Shown here in pieces: positions 8,206 to 16,018 of a stretch of 41,511 nucleotides of DNA. This stretch comes from Albidovulum sp. (GTDB lineage: Bacteria > Pseudomonadota > Alphaproteobacteria > Rhodobacterales > Rhodobacteraceae). Where the stretch lies: assembly GCA_015491895.1 (NCBI GenBank), contig WFVA01000113.1, positions 1 through 41,511 of the forward strand, in the 5' to 3' direction. Each line of letters starts with the position of its first letter. Position 1 is the stretch's first letter. The notes below the pieces were generated by a model. The model was not told the DNA's origin. It ran no database searches and was given only the letters and a program-made list of their open reading frames with translations. Made by a program: the position numbers and the translations under genes.

Positions 8206-9344
8206 TCGGCGGCCTCCTTCACGCGTTCGAGCCGGAAACGTCCGTAGGACCAATAGGCCGCGCAGGAGCCTTCCGAAGAAACCATGCACGATCCCATCGG
8301 ATTGTCCGGCGTGCAGACGGTGCCGAACAGCTTGCAGTCGGTGGGCTTCTTCACCCCGCGCAGGATGGCGGGGCATTCGCAGCCCTTCACATCGCGCCCG
8401 CGGCTCTCGGTGAGGGTGAAGCGGCGCTCGGCATCGAATTCGCCATAGGCATCCTTGATTCTGAGCGCGCTGTAGGGCACATCGCCAAGGCCGCGCCACT
8501 CGAACATCCGCCTGAGCTCGAAAACCTCGCTGACCAGCGCCTTGGCATGGGCATTGCCCTCGGGCGTCACCACGCGGGTATATTGATTTTCCACCTCGAA
8601 ACGGCCTTCGTTGATCTGGCGGATCAGCATCACCGTGGATTGCATCACGTCGAGCGGCTCGAAACCGGCAATCACCACCGGCTTCTGGAATTCGCGGGCG
8701 AAATATTCGTACGGGGCGGAGCCGATGATCGAGGAAACATGGCTCGGCCCGTAGAACCCATCGATATGCACCTGCCCGAGCTCGCGCACCTCAGGGCTCT
8801 GGAGGATGTGCTGGATCGCCGCCGGCGTCAGCACGTGATTGCAGAACACGGTGAAATTGCGCAAGCCCTCCGCAGCCGCCTGCTTTATGGCAACGGCGGT
8901 GGGGGGCGTGGTGGTTTCGAAACCGATGGCGAAGAACACCACCTCGCGATCCGGGTTTTCGCGCGCGATGCGCAGGGCGTCCTGGGTGGAATAGATCATG
9001 CGGATATCGGCCCCGCCCGCCTTGGCCTTGATCAGCGAATTGCGCCCGCTGGCGGGCACGCGCATCATGTCGCCATAGGTGCAGACGATGGCGCCCCCCT
9101 CGGCCAGCTCGATCGCATTGTCGATGCGCGGGATCGGCAGCACGCAGACGGGGCAGCCGGGCCCATGCACGAAATTCACGTTTTCGGGCATCAGATCCTG
9201 CACCCCGTAGCGGAAGATCGCATGGGTATGGCCGCCGCAGAACTCCATGAAATTGTAGCTGCGCGCCGGATCGGCTTCCTCGGCGATCTGCGCCGCCAGC
9301 CTGCGCGCCAGCGCCTTGTCGCGGAATTCATCCACATATTTCAT
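8202..9344 (-). CDS. hypD: HypD, Fe(CN)2CO assembly scaffold with [4Fe-4S] cluster
   Basis: HypD (380 aa) pairs with HypC to build the Fe(CN)2CO unit. The conserved motifs are FCGGHTHAIFRYG (Cys36), the redox-type GPGCPVCVLP (Cys64, Cys67), GFETTTPPTA, and a Cys-rich C-terminal region (GCECPAIL, DCKLFG, VCTPDNPMGSCMVSSEGSC) that binds the [4Fe-4S] cluster. Length and motif order are typical. It overlaps hypC upstream and hypE downstream by ATGA, so the three are coupled. Confidence 0.97.
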   Translation of the reverse strand: MKYVDEFRDKALARRLAAQIAEEADPARSYNFMEFCGGHTHAIFRYGVQDLMPENVNFVHGPGCPVCVLPIPRIDNAIELAEGGAIVCTYGDMMRVPASGRNSLIKAKAGGADIRMIYSTQDALRIARENPDREVVFFAIGFETTTPPTAVAIKQAAAEGLRNFTVFCNHVLTPAAIQHILQSPEVRELGQVHIDGFYGPSHVSSIIGSAPYEYFAREFQKPVVIAGFEPLDVMQSTVMLIRQINEGRFEVENQYTRVVTPEGNAHAKALVSEVFELRRMFEWRGLGDVPYSALRIKDAYGEFDAERRFTLTESRGRDVKGCECPAILRGVKKPTDCKLFGTVCTPDNPMGSCMVSSEGSCAAYWSYGRFRLERVKEAAE

Positions 9345-9574
9345 TCCGCCGCCTCCCCTGCCAGCCCCATCTCGGCCATCAGCGAAAGGGTGCGCTCCGC
9401 CTCCTCGGGGCTGATGGTGTTGAGCGCATAGCCCACATGCACCAGCACGTAATCGCCCACCTCCGCATCGGCGACGAGCGCCAGCGAGATTTCCTTCTTC
9501 ACCCCGTCGAGCGAGACGATGGCGTTTTCACCGCCGGTCTTCTCGACGATCCTTGCCGGTATCGCCAGGCACAT
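9341..9574 (-). CDS. hypC: HypC, hydrogenase maturation chaperone
   Basis: Small chaperone (77 aa) that carries the Fe(CN)2CO group to the large-subunit precursor. It begins MCLAIPARIVE, and the essential Cys2 becomes N-terminal after Met removal. An OB-like beta-barrel pattern follows (DYVLVHVGYALNTIS). It is paralogous to hupF in the same operon, which also begins MCLxIP. One base separates it from the hypB stop, and its own stop overlaps the hypD start. Confidence 0.96.
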   Translation of the reverse strand: MCLAIPARIVEKTGGENAIVSLDGVKKEISLALVADAEVGDYVLVHVGYALNTISPEEAERTLSLMAEMGLAGEAAE

Positions 9575-9575
9575 C

Positions 9576-10427
9576 CTATTTCCTCCCGATCCTGTTCATT
9601 TCGCGGCTGATCCTGATCCAGGCGAGCCAGTCCTCCATCCCTTCGCCGGTGCGGGCCGAAACCCGGAGTATCCTGATCTTCGGATTGATCCGGCGGGCAT
9701 TCTCCATGCAGCGCTCCACGTCGAAATCGAGATGGGGCAGCAGATCCGTCTTGGTCAGCAGCATCAGATCAGAGGCATGGAACATGTCGGGATACTTGAG
9801 CGGCTTGTCCTCGCCTTCCGTCACCGAAAGGATCACCACCTTGTGCGCCTCCCCGAGATCAAACCCGGCCGGGCAGACGAGATTCCCGACGTTCTCGATG
9901 AACAGCACGCCATCGCGGATCTTGAGCCCCTCCAGCGCATGGCCCACCATGTGGCCGTCAAGATGGCAGCCCTTGCCGGTATTGACCTGAATCGCCGGCG
10001 CCCCGGTGGCGCGGATGCGTTCGGCGTCATTGGCCGTCCGCTGATCGCCCTCGATCACCGCGACGGGCACCTCCTCGCGCATCATCTCGATGGTGCGGAC
10101 AAGCAGGGTCGTCTTGCCCGAACCGGGGCTCGAAACCAGATTGAGCGCCAGCACGCCGCGCCGGGCCAGCTCGGCGCGGTTGGCGGCGGCGTATTCGTTG
10201 TTCTTGGCGAGGATGTCCGTCTCGATCTCGATCATCCGCGCCTGGGAAAGGCCCGGGGCGTGCGCATGGGCCGGGCCCTTGCCGTAATCGTGGTGATCGT
10301 GGGCAGGGCCATGGGAATGATCGTGGTGGTGATGATCATGTTCATGGTCATGCGCATGATCGTGCCGGTGCGAACGCCCGCCCTCGATCTTCACCTCGCC
10401 CGCGCCGCAGCCGCATACAGTGCACAT
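9576..10427 (-). CDS. hypB: HypB, nickel-inserting GTPase with His-rich domain
   Basis: GTPase (283 aa) that delivers nickel to the hydrogenase large subunit with HypA. The N-terminus [10 protein letters not shown] matches the high-affinity metal motif CxxCGC of the family. Residues about 20-56 form a His/Asp-rich stretch with many HD, HH and HE pairs, the nickel-storage type found in HypB of rhizobia and Rhodobacter. The SIMIBI GTPase domain follows, with P-loop [11 protein letters not shown] at about 99-109, EGDQRT, and the guanine-specificity motif LTKTDLL. The ATG at 10425-10427 is used, which shares its A with the hypA stop (TGATG). A TTG one codon upstream is less likely. Confidence 0.97.
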   Translation of the reverse strand: MCTVCGCGAGEVKIEGGRSHRHDHAHDHEHDHHHHDHSHGPAHDHHDYGKGPAHAHAPGLSQARMIEIETDILAKNNEYAAANRAELARRGVLALNLVSSPGSGKTTLLVRTIEMMREEVPVAVIEGDQRTANDAERIRATGAPAIQVNTGKGCHLDGHMVGHALEGLKIRDGVLFIENVGNLVCPAGFDLGEAHKVVILSVTEGEDKPLKYPDMFHASDLMLLTKTDLLPHLDFDVERCMENARRINPKIRILRVSARTGEGMEDWLAWIRISREMNRIGRK

Positions 10428-10768
10428 CAATCCACCTCCATATCCCTGATCCTCAGTTCATCGCCCCCGGTGATCTGAACCTGATAGCTGCCGCAATCGG
10501 GGCAGGGATCGTATCGCTCCCGCACCGTGACAGGCTTGGCGCAGGGCATGCACCAGGCCGTCACCGGCATCTCGATCACCTCGAGCGCCGAGCCTTCGGC
10601 AATGCCGCCCTTCGTCACCACGTCATAGCTGAAGCGCAGCGCTTCCAGCTCCACCCCCGCCAGCGGGCCGATTTCAAGGCGCACCCTTTTCACCCGCGAA
10701 AAGCTCTGCGCCACGGCCTGCTGTTCGATCACGCTCACGATGCTTTCGCAGATCGACATCTCGTGCAT
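10427..10768 (-). CDS. hypA: HypA, nickel metallochaperone
   Basis: Zinc and nickel binding maturation protein (113 aa) acting with HypB. It starts [11 protein letters not shown], with His2 as the nickel ligand. The zinc site is two CxxC pairs, Cys73/Cys76 and Cys89/Cys92 (WCMPC and PCPDC). The start at 10766-10768 overlaps the hupK stop by TGATG and gives the typical family length. A longer frame reaching 10888 would lie inside hupK. Confidence 0.97.
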   Translation of the reverse strand: MHEMSICESIVSVIEQQAVAQSFSRVKRVRLEIGPLAGVELEALRFSYDVVTKGGIAEGSALEVIEMPVTAWCMPCAKPVTVRERYDPCPDCGSYQVQITGGDELRIRDMEVD

Positions 10769-11775
10769 CAGGCCGCCCTCAGCTCGAAATCGACACAAGG
10801 ATCGATCGCTTCGATCACCGCCCGCGCCGGCCGGGGCGTCAGCCCTTCGAGCGCCTGCGCCGCCACGCCGCGGGGGTGGAAATTCCATTCGGTGGGGGCG
10901 AGGATGGCATAGTCCGCGATCACATCGCCTTCGAGGCGCGCCGCGTGCGCAAGCCGCCCGCGCGCCGTCTCGACAACGCCCAGACCCGAAGCCCCCGAAA
11001 CCGGCATCCCGGCGCGGCGCATCTCGCCCGGAATCAGCGCAAGATCTGCGAGCCGCGCCACGAGGCGGGCCAGAAGCCCCGCGCCATGCTCCGCCACCAC
11101 CGCGGCAACCACCGGCACCCGGCAGCGGCGCGCGAGCGGCCCGGTTTCACGCGGGGCGCCCCGCCATTCGGGCGTTGTGCAGAAGCCGGCCTCATGCATC
11201 CTCTGCTTCAGCTCGCCCGCCGGCACTTCGGGCAGGAAAGCGGGGCTGACGGCCCCCGCCCCCTGCCAGCCCCGCGCCACCACATCGCGCAGGTAGCGCG
11301 CCGGCGCGGTCTCCGCCCCGCGCAGCCAGCGCGCGAGATCGGCCTTTGGAAAATCCGCCGGCGGGCAGCCGAACACATGCTCTTCGAGGTAGCGCTCAAG
11401 CGCCTGCGTCACCGTGCCCGAATTCCCGCATCCGGCTTCGCAGGCCGCCTTCATATCGGGAACCAGCGCCATCACCGGCTCCACCGGCATCCCGGGCGCC
11501 CCATCCCCCTTCCAGCCCAGCAATATGCGCAGGAGATGTTCGCGGGCGCTTTCCGCCAGCACCATCAGCCCGTCAGCCGGCCCGATCTCCCGCCCCGTGG
11601 CCTGGCGGGCCGCCGCAAGATGGGCATGGGCGCAGAGGGAGAAGAGCATCGGCAGAAGCGAAAGCGCCTCGTCCACCCGCCGGCCCCTGAGAAGCCCGGC
11701 CACCGAGGCCGCGCGCGAAGAGCGGATGCGCACCGGACGCCCGAGATCGACAATGATCCTGCCCTCGGCGATCAT
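10768..11775 (-). CDS. hupK: HupK, hydrogenase large-subunit-like assembly protein
   Basis: Accessory protein (335 aa) for uptake hydrogenase maturation. The HupK family resembles a degenerate hydrogenase large subunit and is proposed to act as a scaffold in metal-centre assembly, but its mechanism is unsettled. The sequence ends ARAVIEAIDPCVDFELRAA, echoing the DPCxxC motif of large subunits with only one Cys kept. An N-terminal RPVRIRSSR stretch and a central CEAGCGNSG follow the family pattern. It is coupled by ATGA to hupJ upstream and by TGATG to hypA downstream. Confidence 0.9.
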   Translation of the reverse strand: MIAEGRIIVDLGRPVRIRSSRAASVAGLLRGRRVDEALSLLPMLFSLCAHAHLAAARQATGREIGPADGLMVLAESAREHLLRILLGWKGDGAPGMPVEPVMALVPDMKAACEAGCGNSGTVTQALERYLEEHVFGCPPADFPKADLARWLRGAETAPARYLRDVVARGWQGAGAVSPAFLPEVPAGELKQRMHEAGFCTTPEWRGAPRETGPLARRCRVPVVAAVVAEHGAGLLARLVARLADLALIPGEMRRAGMPVSGASGLGVVETARGRLAHAARLEGDVIADYAILAPTEWNFHPRGVAAQALEGLTPRPARAVIEAIDPCVDFELRAA

Positions 11776-12377
11776 GAGGCCTCCTCCGCCGCGCCCGCCC
11801 CTGCCGGCTCCCGGGTTTGGGCGCCGCCACGCAGGAAATCCCGCCGGCTCATGGGGCCGCGTGCGCCCTCCCGCGCCTGCGGGGGCTCCTGATCGCGATC
11901 CGCCGGCGCTTCGGGCAATCTGCCGGCCCAGATCGCCGCCATTCCCGGATCCTCGGGCCCCTCCGGCGCCGCGCCGTTCAGGATCTCGTCAAGCGCCGCA
12001 CAAGCGGCCTGCTCGGCCGCCTCCTGATCGGCAAATTCGAACATCGGCGAAAACAGCGAGCAGGCAAGCCAGGCACCGATCTCCTCTTCATGACCGGCGA
12101 TGAATTCGATCTGCCCGCACGGCAGGGCGACGGACATCTTCTCCCCAACCGGCGGAATCCGCACCTTTTCCCCGTCTCTCTCCTCGCGGGGCAGAAGCAG
12201 CAGATTCATGAACCAGGGCGTGATCAGGATACCGAGGTGCCAGCCACCACAGGGCTCGAAGCCGATGGCGCGCACCTCAAGCGCCGGGTTGAGGATCGGC
12301 ACGCCCTGCATCCGCGCCTTCTCGATGTGGCGGTAGGCGGCCTCGAGACGGGCCCTGATTTCGGCCGCGCCTTCCAT
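11772..12377 (-). CDS. hupJ: HupJ, HybE-family hydrogenase assembly chaperone
   Basis: Chaperone (201 aa) of the HybE/HoxT family, thought to guard hydrogenase structural subunits before Tat export. The conserved core is at residues about 1-130, including GFEPCGGWHLGILITPWFMN and LPCGQIEFIAGHEEEIG. The C-terminal 70 residues are low-complexity, rich in Ala, Glu and Pro. They contain SRRDFLRG at 177-184, which looks like a twin-arginine export motif at the wrong end of the protein. The start is set by the TGATG overlap with hupI. The stop overlaps hupK. Confidence 0.88.
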   Translation of the reverse strand: MEGAAEIRARLEAAYRHIEKARMQGVPILNPALEVRAIGFEPCGGWHLGILITPWFMNLLLLPREERDGEKVRIPPVGEKMSVALPCGQIEFIAGHEEEIGAWLACSLFSPMFEFADQEAAEQAACAALDEILNGAAPEGPEDPGMAAIWAGRLPEAPADRDQEPPQAREGARGPMSRRDFLRGGAQTREPAGAGAAEEAS

Positions 12378-12589
12378 CACTCCACCACCATGAAATCCTC
12401 GCGCCGCCCGTCGCATTCGGGGCAGGTCCAGTGTTCGGGGAGCTTCGAAAAGGGGGTGCCAGGCGGGATCTGCCAGTAATCATCGCCCTTCTTCGGATCA
12501 TATTGCCACCAGCAGATCTTGCACTCGAGTACATCGTCATCCCCGAGCTTGGAAAGATCGCCGCCGAAGGATCCGTTGAAATCGCTCAT
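12377..12589 (-). CDS. hupI: HupI, rubredoxin
   Basis: Rubredoxin (70 aa) of the hydrogenase cluster type. Two CxxC pairs, Cys23/Cys26 (CKIC) and Cys56/Cys59 (CPEC), bind one iron. The aromatic core residues WWQYDP and DYWQIPPGTPF are present. The HupI/HoxR group is needed for correct hydrogenase maturation under air, perhaps by protecting Fe-S clusters of the small subunit. That role comes from family knowledge, not from this sequence. The ATG at 12587-12589 overlaps the hupH stop. Confidence 0.95.
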   Translation of the reverse strand: MSDFNGSFGGDLSKLGDDDVLECKICWWQYDPKKGDDYWQIPPGTPFSKLPEHWTCPECDGRREDFMVVE

Positions 12590-13446
12590 TGGGCGGGCTC
12601 CGCGTAAAGGCTCATCACCTCGGCGAGGCGCTCGGCGCTGTCGTCCACATCCTCCTGCGCCGCGCAGACGACCTCGGGCACATCGGTGATCTCGAGCGAA
12701 TTCAGGATCAGCGCATCCTGCGAATTGTAATACTGAACCCACCACACGTTGCGCGTGCCGGTGGAGGAAACCCGGCAATTGCCGTAGCCGCGCGAAAGCA
12801 CGATGGTATCGCCCTTGCCAAGCTTGTCCACGAGATAGGAAAGATCTCCCTCCGTATGGGGCAGGAGCGAAAGATTGATCGAATGGACTTCGGCCCCCGG
12901 CTGCCAGCTCGCCACCTTCTCGGCGATTTCCGTCAGCAGCGCGGGCGCGTTGAACACGCCTTCGGGCAGCGGATCGGAGGCCGGCTCGGGCGCCGGGGCG
13001 GCATCGGCAAACACCCGATCGCGCACCGAGTGGGGCCAGTCGGCCACCTCGATCGTGTCGCGGCTGATGCGGCCATCGCTGAAATGCAGCACCCGCCAGG
13101 CCCCGGCAAACACCGATTCCTGCACCTGGATATCGCTTCCCGCCACCATCGAAACCTCGCCCTCGCCCAGGATCTGATTGACCAGCCCCAGATCCTCGGG
13201 CGGCAGATCGCCGAGATCGAGCACGATCGCCGGCGCGCCGATCCGGTAGCGCGCCAATGCCTCCTGAAGGGCATGGAGCCGCGCCTTGCCCGCTTCCATG
13301 CCCGCCACATCCTCGGGCTCGGGCGCGACCGGAAGCTCGAAGGTGGCCATCTCGCGGGGCATCTCCATGGGCGAAAGCTCGATGCCATCGGGATCCTTCT
13401 GGGTGCCGGGGCCGATCAGGCCGGGAATGGTGAATTCATCGCTCAT
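12586..13446 (-). CDS. hupH: HupH, hydrogenase small-subunit maturation protein
   Basis: HupH/HyaF/HoxQ family protein (286 aa), reported to take part in maturation of the Fe-S small subunit together with HupG. Family segments include LGEGEVSMVAGSDIQVQESV, GAWRVLHF and the C-terminal SRGYGNCRVSSTGTRNVWWV. No membrane segment or signal peptide is seen. It lies 9 nt after hupG and overlaps hupI by ATGA. The conserved hupG-H-I-J-K order supports the name. Confidence 0.93.
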   Translation of the reverse strand: MSDEFTIPGLIGPGTQKDPDGIELSPMEMPREMATFELPVAPEPEDVAGMEAGKARLHALQEALARYRIGAPAIVLDLGDLPPEDLGLVNQILGEGEVSMVAGSDIQVQESVFAGAWRVLHFSDGRISRDTIEVADWPHSVRDRVFADAAPAPEPASDPLPEGVFNAPALLTEIAEKVASWQPGAEVHSINLSLLPHTEGDLSYLVDKLGKGDTIVLSRGYGNCRVSSTGTRNVWWVQYYNSQDALILNSLEITDVPEVVCAAQEDVDDSAERLAEVMSLYAEPAQ

Positions 13447-13455
13447 GACATTCTC

Positions 13456-13887
13456 CTATTTCGCCGCCGCCGGCGCGGGCGCGCAGCCCTCGGGGAACTT
13501 GTAGGCCGGAATGGGCTTCGGCCCCTCGGCCAGCATCCTGTTGATCTCGCGGACGTAATCCTCCCAATCGAGAACCTTCTCGATCACGCCCAGATATTCG
13601 CCGTCGCGCAGGAAGATCAGCGAGGGGAAGCGGCTGAAGCGGAAGCGGGTCTGGACGGCGCGCTCGCTTGCGCGATCGAGCACCGCGGCCTTCAGAGCCC
13701 CGTTTGCCGCCTTCAGGATCTCGGGCAGGATCACCGCCACGTCGTTCACCTCCACGTGGCGCTTCCAGTCGCCGGTGACGAAAAGGATCGTATCGCCGTT
13801 GTTGCGGGCGAAATCATCCAGCGTTTCGGCTGTCACGATCGGCAGATCCTCGCGCTCGAAGATCGACTGCATGAGGGGGGAATACAT
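13456..13887 (-). CDS. hupG: HupG, HyaE/HoxO-type thioredoxin-like chaperone
   Basis: Thioredoxin-fold protein (143 aa) of the HyaE/HupG family that binds the Tat leader of the hydrogenase small subunit. It has the fold pattern of thioredoxin (TILFVTGDWKRH, FRFSRFPSLIFLRDGEYLG) but no CxxC. The expected redox site reads GDWKRH, so it is a chaperone rather than a redox enzyme. It begins immediately after the hupF stop with no gap. Confidence 0.92.
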   Translation of the reverse strand: MYSPLMQSIFEREDLPIVTAETLDDFARNNGDTILFVTGDWKRHVEVNDVAVILPEILKAANGALKAAVLDRASERAVQTRFRFSRFPSLIFLRDGEYLGVIEKVLDWEDYVREINRMLAEGPKPIPAYKFPEGCAPAPAAAK

Positions 13888-14187
13888 CTATCGGTTCTCC
13901 TTCCTGTCGCGTTCCTCTGCCTGCGCGATGATATCGGCAAACAGGGCATCCACATTGCCGCTGCCCCCGGCCATCACATCGTCAAGCGCGCTCAGCGCAT
14001 CGGTTATGCGCGCCGCATCCTCGGCGCTGATCACCTCGCGCGCGGCATCTATGAAAACCAGAACCCAGGTGCCCGGGGGCTGCTCGCCCACCAGCATCAT
14101 GTCGATCTCGCGGGCGCCCCCGCCATGGGCGCACAGCGCGCGGCCGGGGCCGCTTTCGATCACCTGCATGGGAATGCCGAGGCACAT
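13888..14187 (-). CDS. hupF: HupF, HypC-paralogue chaperone
   Basis: HypC-family chaperone (99 aa) dedicated to the uptake hydrogenase. In rhizobia it is reported to protect the HupL precursor under oxygen. It begins MCLGIPMQVIE with the essential Cys2 and is longer than HypC, with a C-terminal helical extension (EDAARITDALSALDDVM). The start at 14185-14187 overlaps the hupD stop by TGATG, and the stop directly abuts hupG. Having both HypC and HupF in one operon is usual for aerobic uptake systems. Confidence 0.93.
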   Translation of the reverse strand: MCLGIPMQVIESGPGRALCAHGGGAREIDMMLVGEQPPGTWVLVFIDAAREVISAEDAARITDALSALDDVMAGGSGNVDALFADIIAQAEERDRKENR

Positions 14188-14879
14188 CAGGCGCCCCCCC
14201 GCCCGGGATCCGCAAGGATCGCCTCGAGCTCCGCATCCAGATCTTCCGGCGGCGAGAAATTGGCGTCCGCCAGAAGGCGAGGATCGCCGATGCGGCAGGC
14301 CTCCCCGGCATCGGGGCGCTCGCCCTCGTAGCGCTCGGGCGTCATGATCGGGCAGGCGATGGTGCTCTCGGGCGGCAGCGGCACAGCGCGCCGGCGGGGC
14401 TCGATCCCGAGGGCGCGCAGCTCCTCGATCGCCATCGCGATGGCCGGATCGATCTGCGCGCGCACGCAATCGCGCAGGCTTCCGCCGTAATCGTCAAGCT
14501 CCTCGGGCTGCACGCCGATCAGAAGCAGGCGCCCCGGCGCATCGCCCATCATCTCGGCCATGGCAAGCACTTCCTGAAAGCCGGTCTGATGCAGGCTGAT
14601 CTTCTTGCAGCCCATGAACTGGGGCACCTCGTCATCCTCGACCCGCCTGATGGTGCCGGGGGGCAGGCCGTAATCCACCGCATCGAACACGATCAGCACA
14701 TCCGCATCGCGCACATGCTGAACGAGATAGATGCCCTGCGTGCCGCCATCCATGAGCACGACGTTTTCGGGAAAGAGATAGCGGCGGTGCATCTCCTCGA
14801 CCGCCCGCACGCCAAAGCCCTCATCGGCCCAGAGGAGATTGCCGATGCCAAGGATCAGAACCCGGGGTTGCTGGGGCAA
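14187..14879 (-). CDS. hupD: HupD, hydrogenase-specific C-terminal endopeptidase
   Basis: Endopeptidase that removes the C-terminal extension of HupL after nickel insertion. Nickel-sensing ligands matching HybD Glu16/Asp62/His93 are Glu20 (LLWADEGFG), Asp66 (VFDAVDYG) and His97 (SLHQTG), counted from the TTG start. The start is a choice. TTG at 14877-14879 is preceded by an almost ideal Shine-Dalgarno (GGGAGGTGAT) 5 nt away and gives MPQQPRVLILGIGN, 230 aa. An ATG at 14901-14903 adds eight residues but has only a weak AAGG. The C-terminal 60 residues, rich in Pro, Glu and Asp, extend beyond the roughly 165-residue HybD core. hupD opens the 18-gene maturation and sensing run. Confidence 0.93.
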   Translation of the reverse strand: MPQQPRVLILGIGNLLWADEGFGVRAVEEMHRRYLFPENVVLMDGGTQGIYLVQHVRDADVLIVFDAVDYGLPPGTIRRVEDDEVPQFMGCKKISLHQTGFQEVLAMAEMMGDAPGRLLLIGVQPEELDDYGGSLRDCVRAQIDPAIAMAIEELRALGIEPRRRAVPLPPESTIACPIMTPERYEGERPDAGEACRIGDPRLLADANFSPPEDLDAELEAILADPGRGGA

Positions 14880-14890
14880 GATCACCTCCC
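14880..14890 (-). promoter_or_regulatory. Shine-Dalgarno supporting a TTG start for hupD
   Basis: Read on the minus strand this is GGGAGGTGATC immediately before TTG. GGAGG is complementary to the 16S 3' end with a 5-nt spacer. It is the strongest ribosome binding site seen near the hupD start and argues for TTG over the upstream ATG. Confidence 0.6.
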
Positions 14891-14903
14891 TCGTCTTGCG
14901 CAT

Positions 14904-15283
14904 TCGATCCGCCGCCTTGCTCCCCACAGGGGGCGGCCTTCTCCCGGGCCGGGGCGTATTTGGATCAATGATTTGCAGAAACAGCGAAAACCGAGAACGA
15001 TACTTCCAGAAAATCTGCACGTGATTTCCCTTCATGGCAAGGAAAACATTGCTGGTTCGGAAAATTTCCGGTAAGTTTCTTTCCAATATGCGGAAATGGA
15101 GCCGTCACCGGCAAACTGCCATCCACTCACGGGCTCCTGATCCCGCCTCAGCTCCGGGAAGGAAGCCGGAGACGCGAATCAGCTGTCAGCAGCCCTGCCC
15201 GGCACCTCGTGATCGCGGCAGGCAGAAGGGGCGCGGCCATGGCCACGCCCCTTCTGTTCTGAACGTCCCGGTTGCAGGAGCTC
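14904..15283. other. Intergenic region between hupC and hupD
   Basis: 380 bp without a gene. Next to hupC it holds the strong inverted repeat at 15224-15255. Its middle is AT-richer than the surroundings and contains a perfect 13-bp palindrome CGGAAA-A-TTTCCG at 15058-15070. A near-consensus IHF match (GATCAA-N4-TTG, one mismatch in WATCAANNNNTTR) is at 14963-14975. A weak -35/-10 pair can be drawn on minus (TTGCCA, 17 nt, CAGATT), but I would not call it. An independent promoter for hupD is possible but not shown. Confidence 0.5.
15224..15255 (-). terminator. Strong inverted repeat after hupC
   Basis: Two 16-nt arms (15224-15239 and 15240-15255) are reverse complements except for one position that can form a G-U pair. 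It lies 28 nt after the hupC stop. There is no clear U-run after it on the minus strand. It is either a terminator that lowers read-through or a 3' stabiliser of the hupSLC message, giving structural genes higher expression than the maturation genes. Confidence 0.55.
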
Positions 15284-16006
15284 TCAATCGAGCCGCAGAT
15301 CCTCGTCATCTGCCGGCCTGTCGTCCTTGAACATCCGCCAGCCCGAGATCATCGAGCTTATGATCGACTGGCGCGACATGATATCCTCGCGCACCGCCAC
15401 ATAGACATGGATGATGACGAAGACCACGATCACCCACATGCCGAGGTGGTGCCAGGTATGCACATCCTGGCTCTGGCCGAAGAGCGGGATCACCCAGGAG
15501 GAGAACCACTCGTACTGCCATGATCCCATCCCCGTGCCCTCGCCATAGAGCGCCAGCCCGGTAACGATCATGAAGATCGTGCCCCAGACATAGAGCACAT
15601 GCATCGCAAGCACCGCGAGCGGATTGTGGCCCGTGTATTTCTTGGGCTCCTTCGCGATCATCGCATACCACAGGATTTCGTGCCACACGCCGCCCCAGAA
15701 CCGCCTGCGCCACACCGGCGGCAGGAAGATCTCGCGGGCATGGGAATTGCCGACGAATGCCCAGTAGACCCTGAACACGAAACCGACGATCAGTATCCAG
15801 GCGGCCACGAAATGAATGTAGCGGATGGTGCCGAAGAAGAAGTGATCCGATGCCTCACCGCTCAGCGAAGGCAGGGGCGAGCCGATCAGGTATCCGGTGA
15901 TGCCCAGCGCGAGGATGGCAAACACCTGCACCCAGTGCCAGACCCTGACCGGCCACTGATAGACGAAGATCGCCTCCTCCTTGTGGGCTCTGATTTCCTC
16001 AACCAT
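15284..16006 (-). CDS. hupC: HupC, cytochrome b subunit of the uptake hydrogenase
   Basis: Membrane di-haem cytochrome b (240 aa) that takes electrons from HupS to the quinone pool and anchors the enzyme to the periplasmic side of the membrane. There are four hydrophobic segments with haem-ligand histidines in VYQWPVRVWHWVQV, YIHFVAAW, LAMHVLYVWG and DVHTWHHLGMW. The loop between the second and third helices (HAREIFLPPVWRRRFWGGVW) matches the HyaC/HoxZ family. It follows hupL by 12 nt and ends the structural operon. Confidence 0.95.
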   Translation of the reverse strand: MVEEIRAHKEEAIFVYQWPVRVWHWVQVFAILALGITGYLIGSPLPSLSGEASDHFFFGTIRYIHFVAAWILIVGFVFRVYWAFVGNSHAREIFLPPVWRRRFWGGVWHEILWYAMIAKEPKKYTGHNPLAVLAMHVLYVWGTIFMIVTGLALYGEGTGMGSWQYEWFSSWVIPLFGQSQDVHTWHHLGMWVIVVFVIIHVYVAVREDIMSRQSIISSMISGWRMFKDDRPADDEDLRLD

Positions 16007-16018
16007 GACGCCCCCTCC

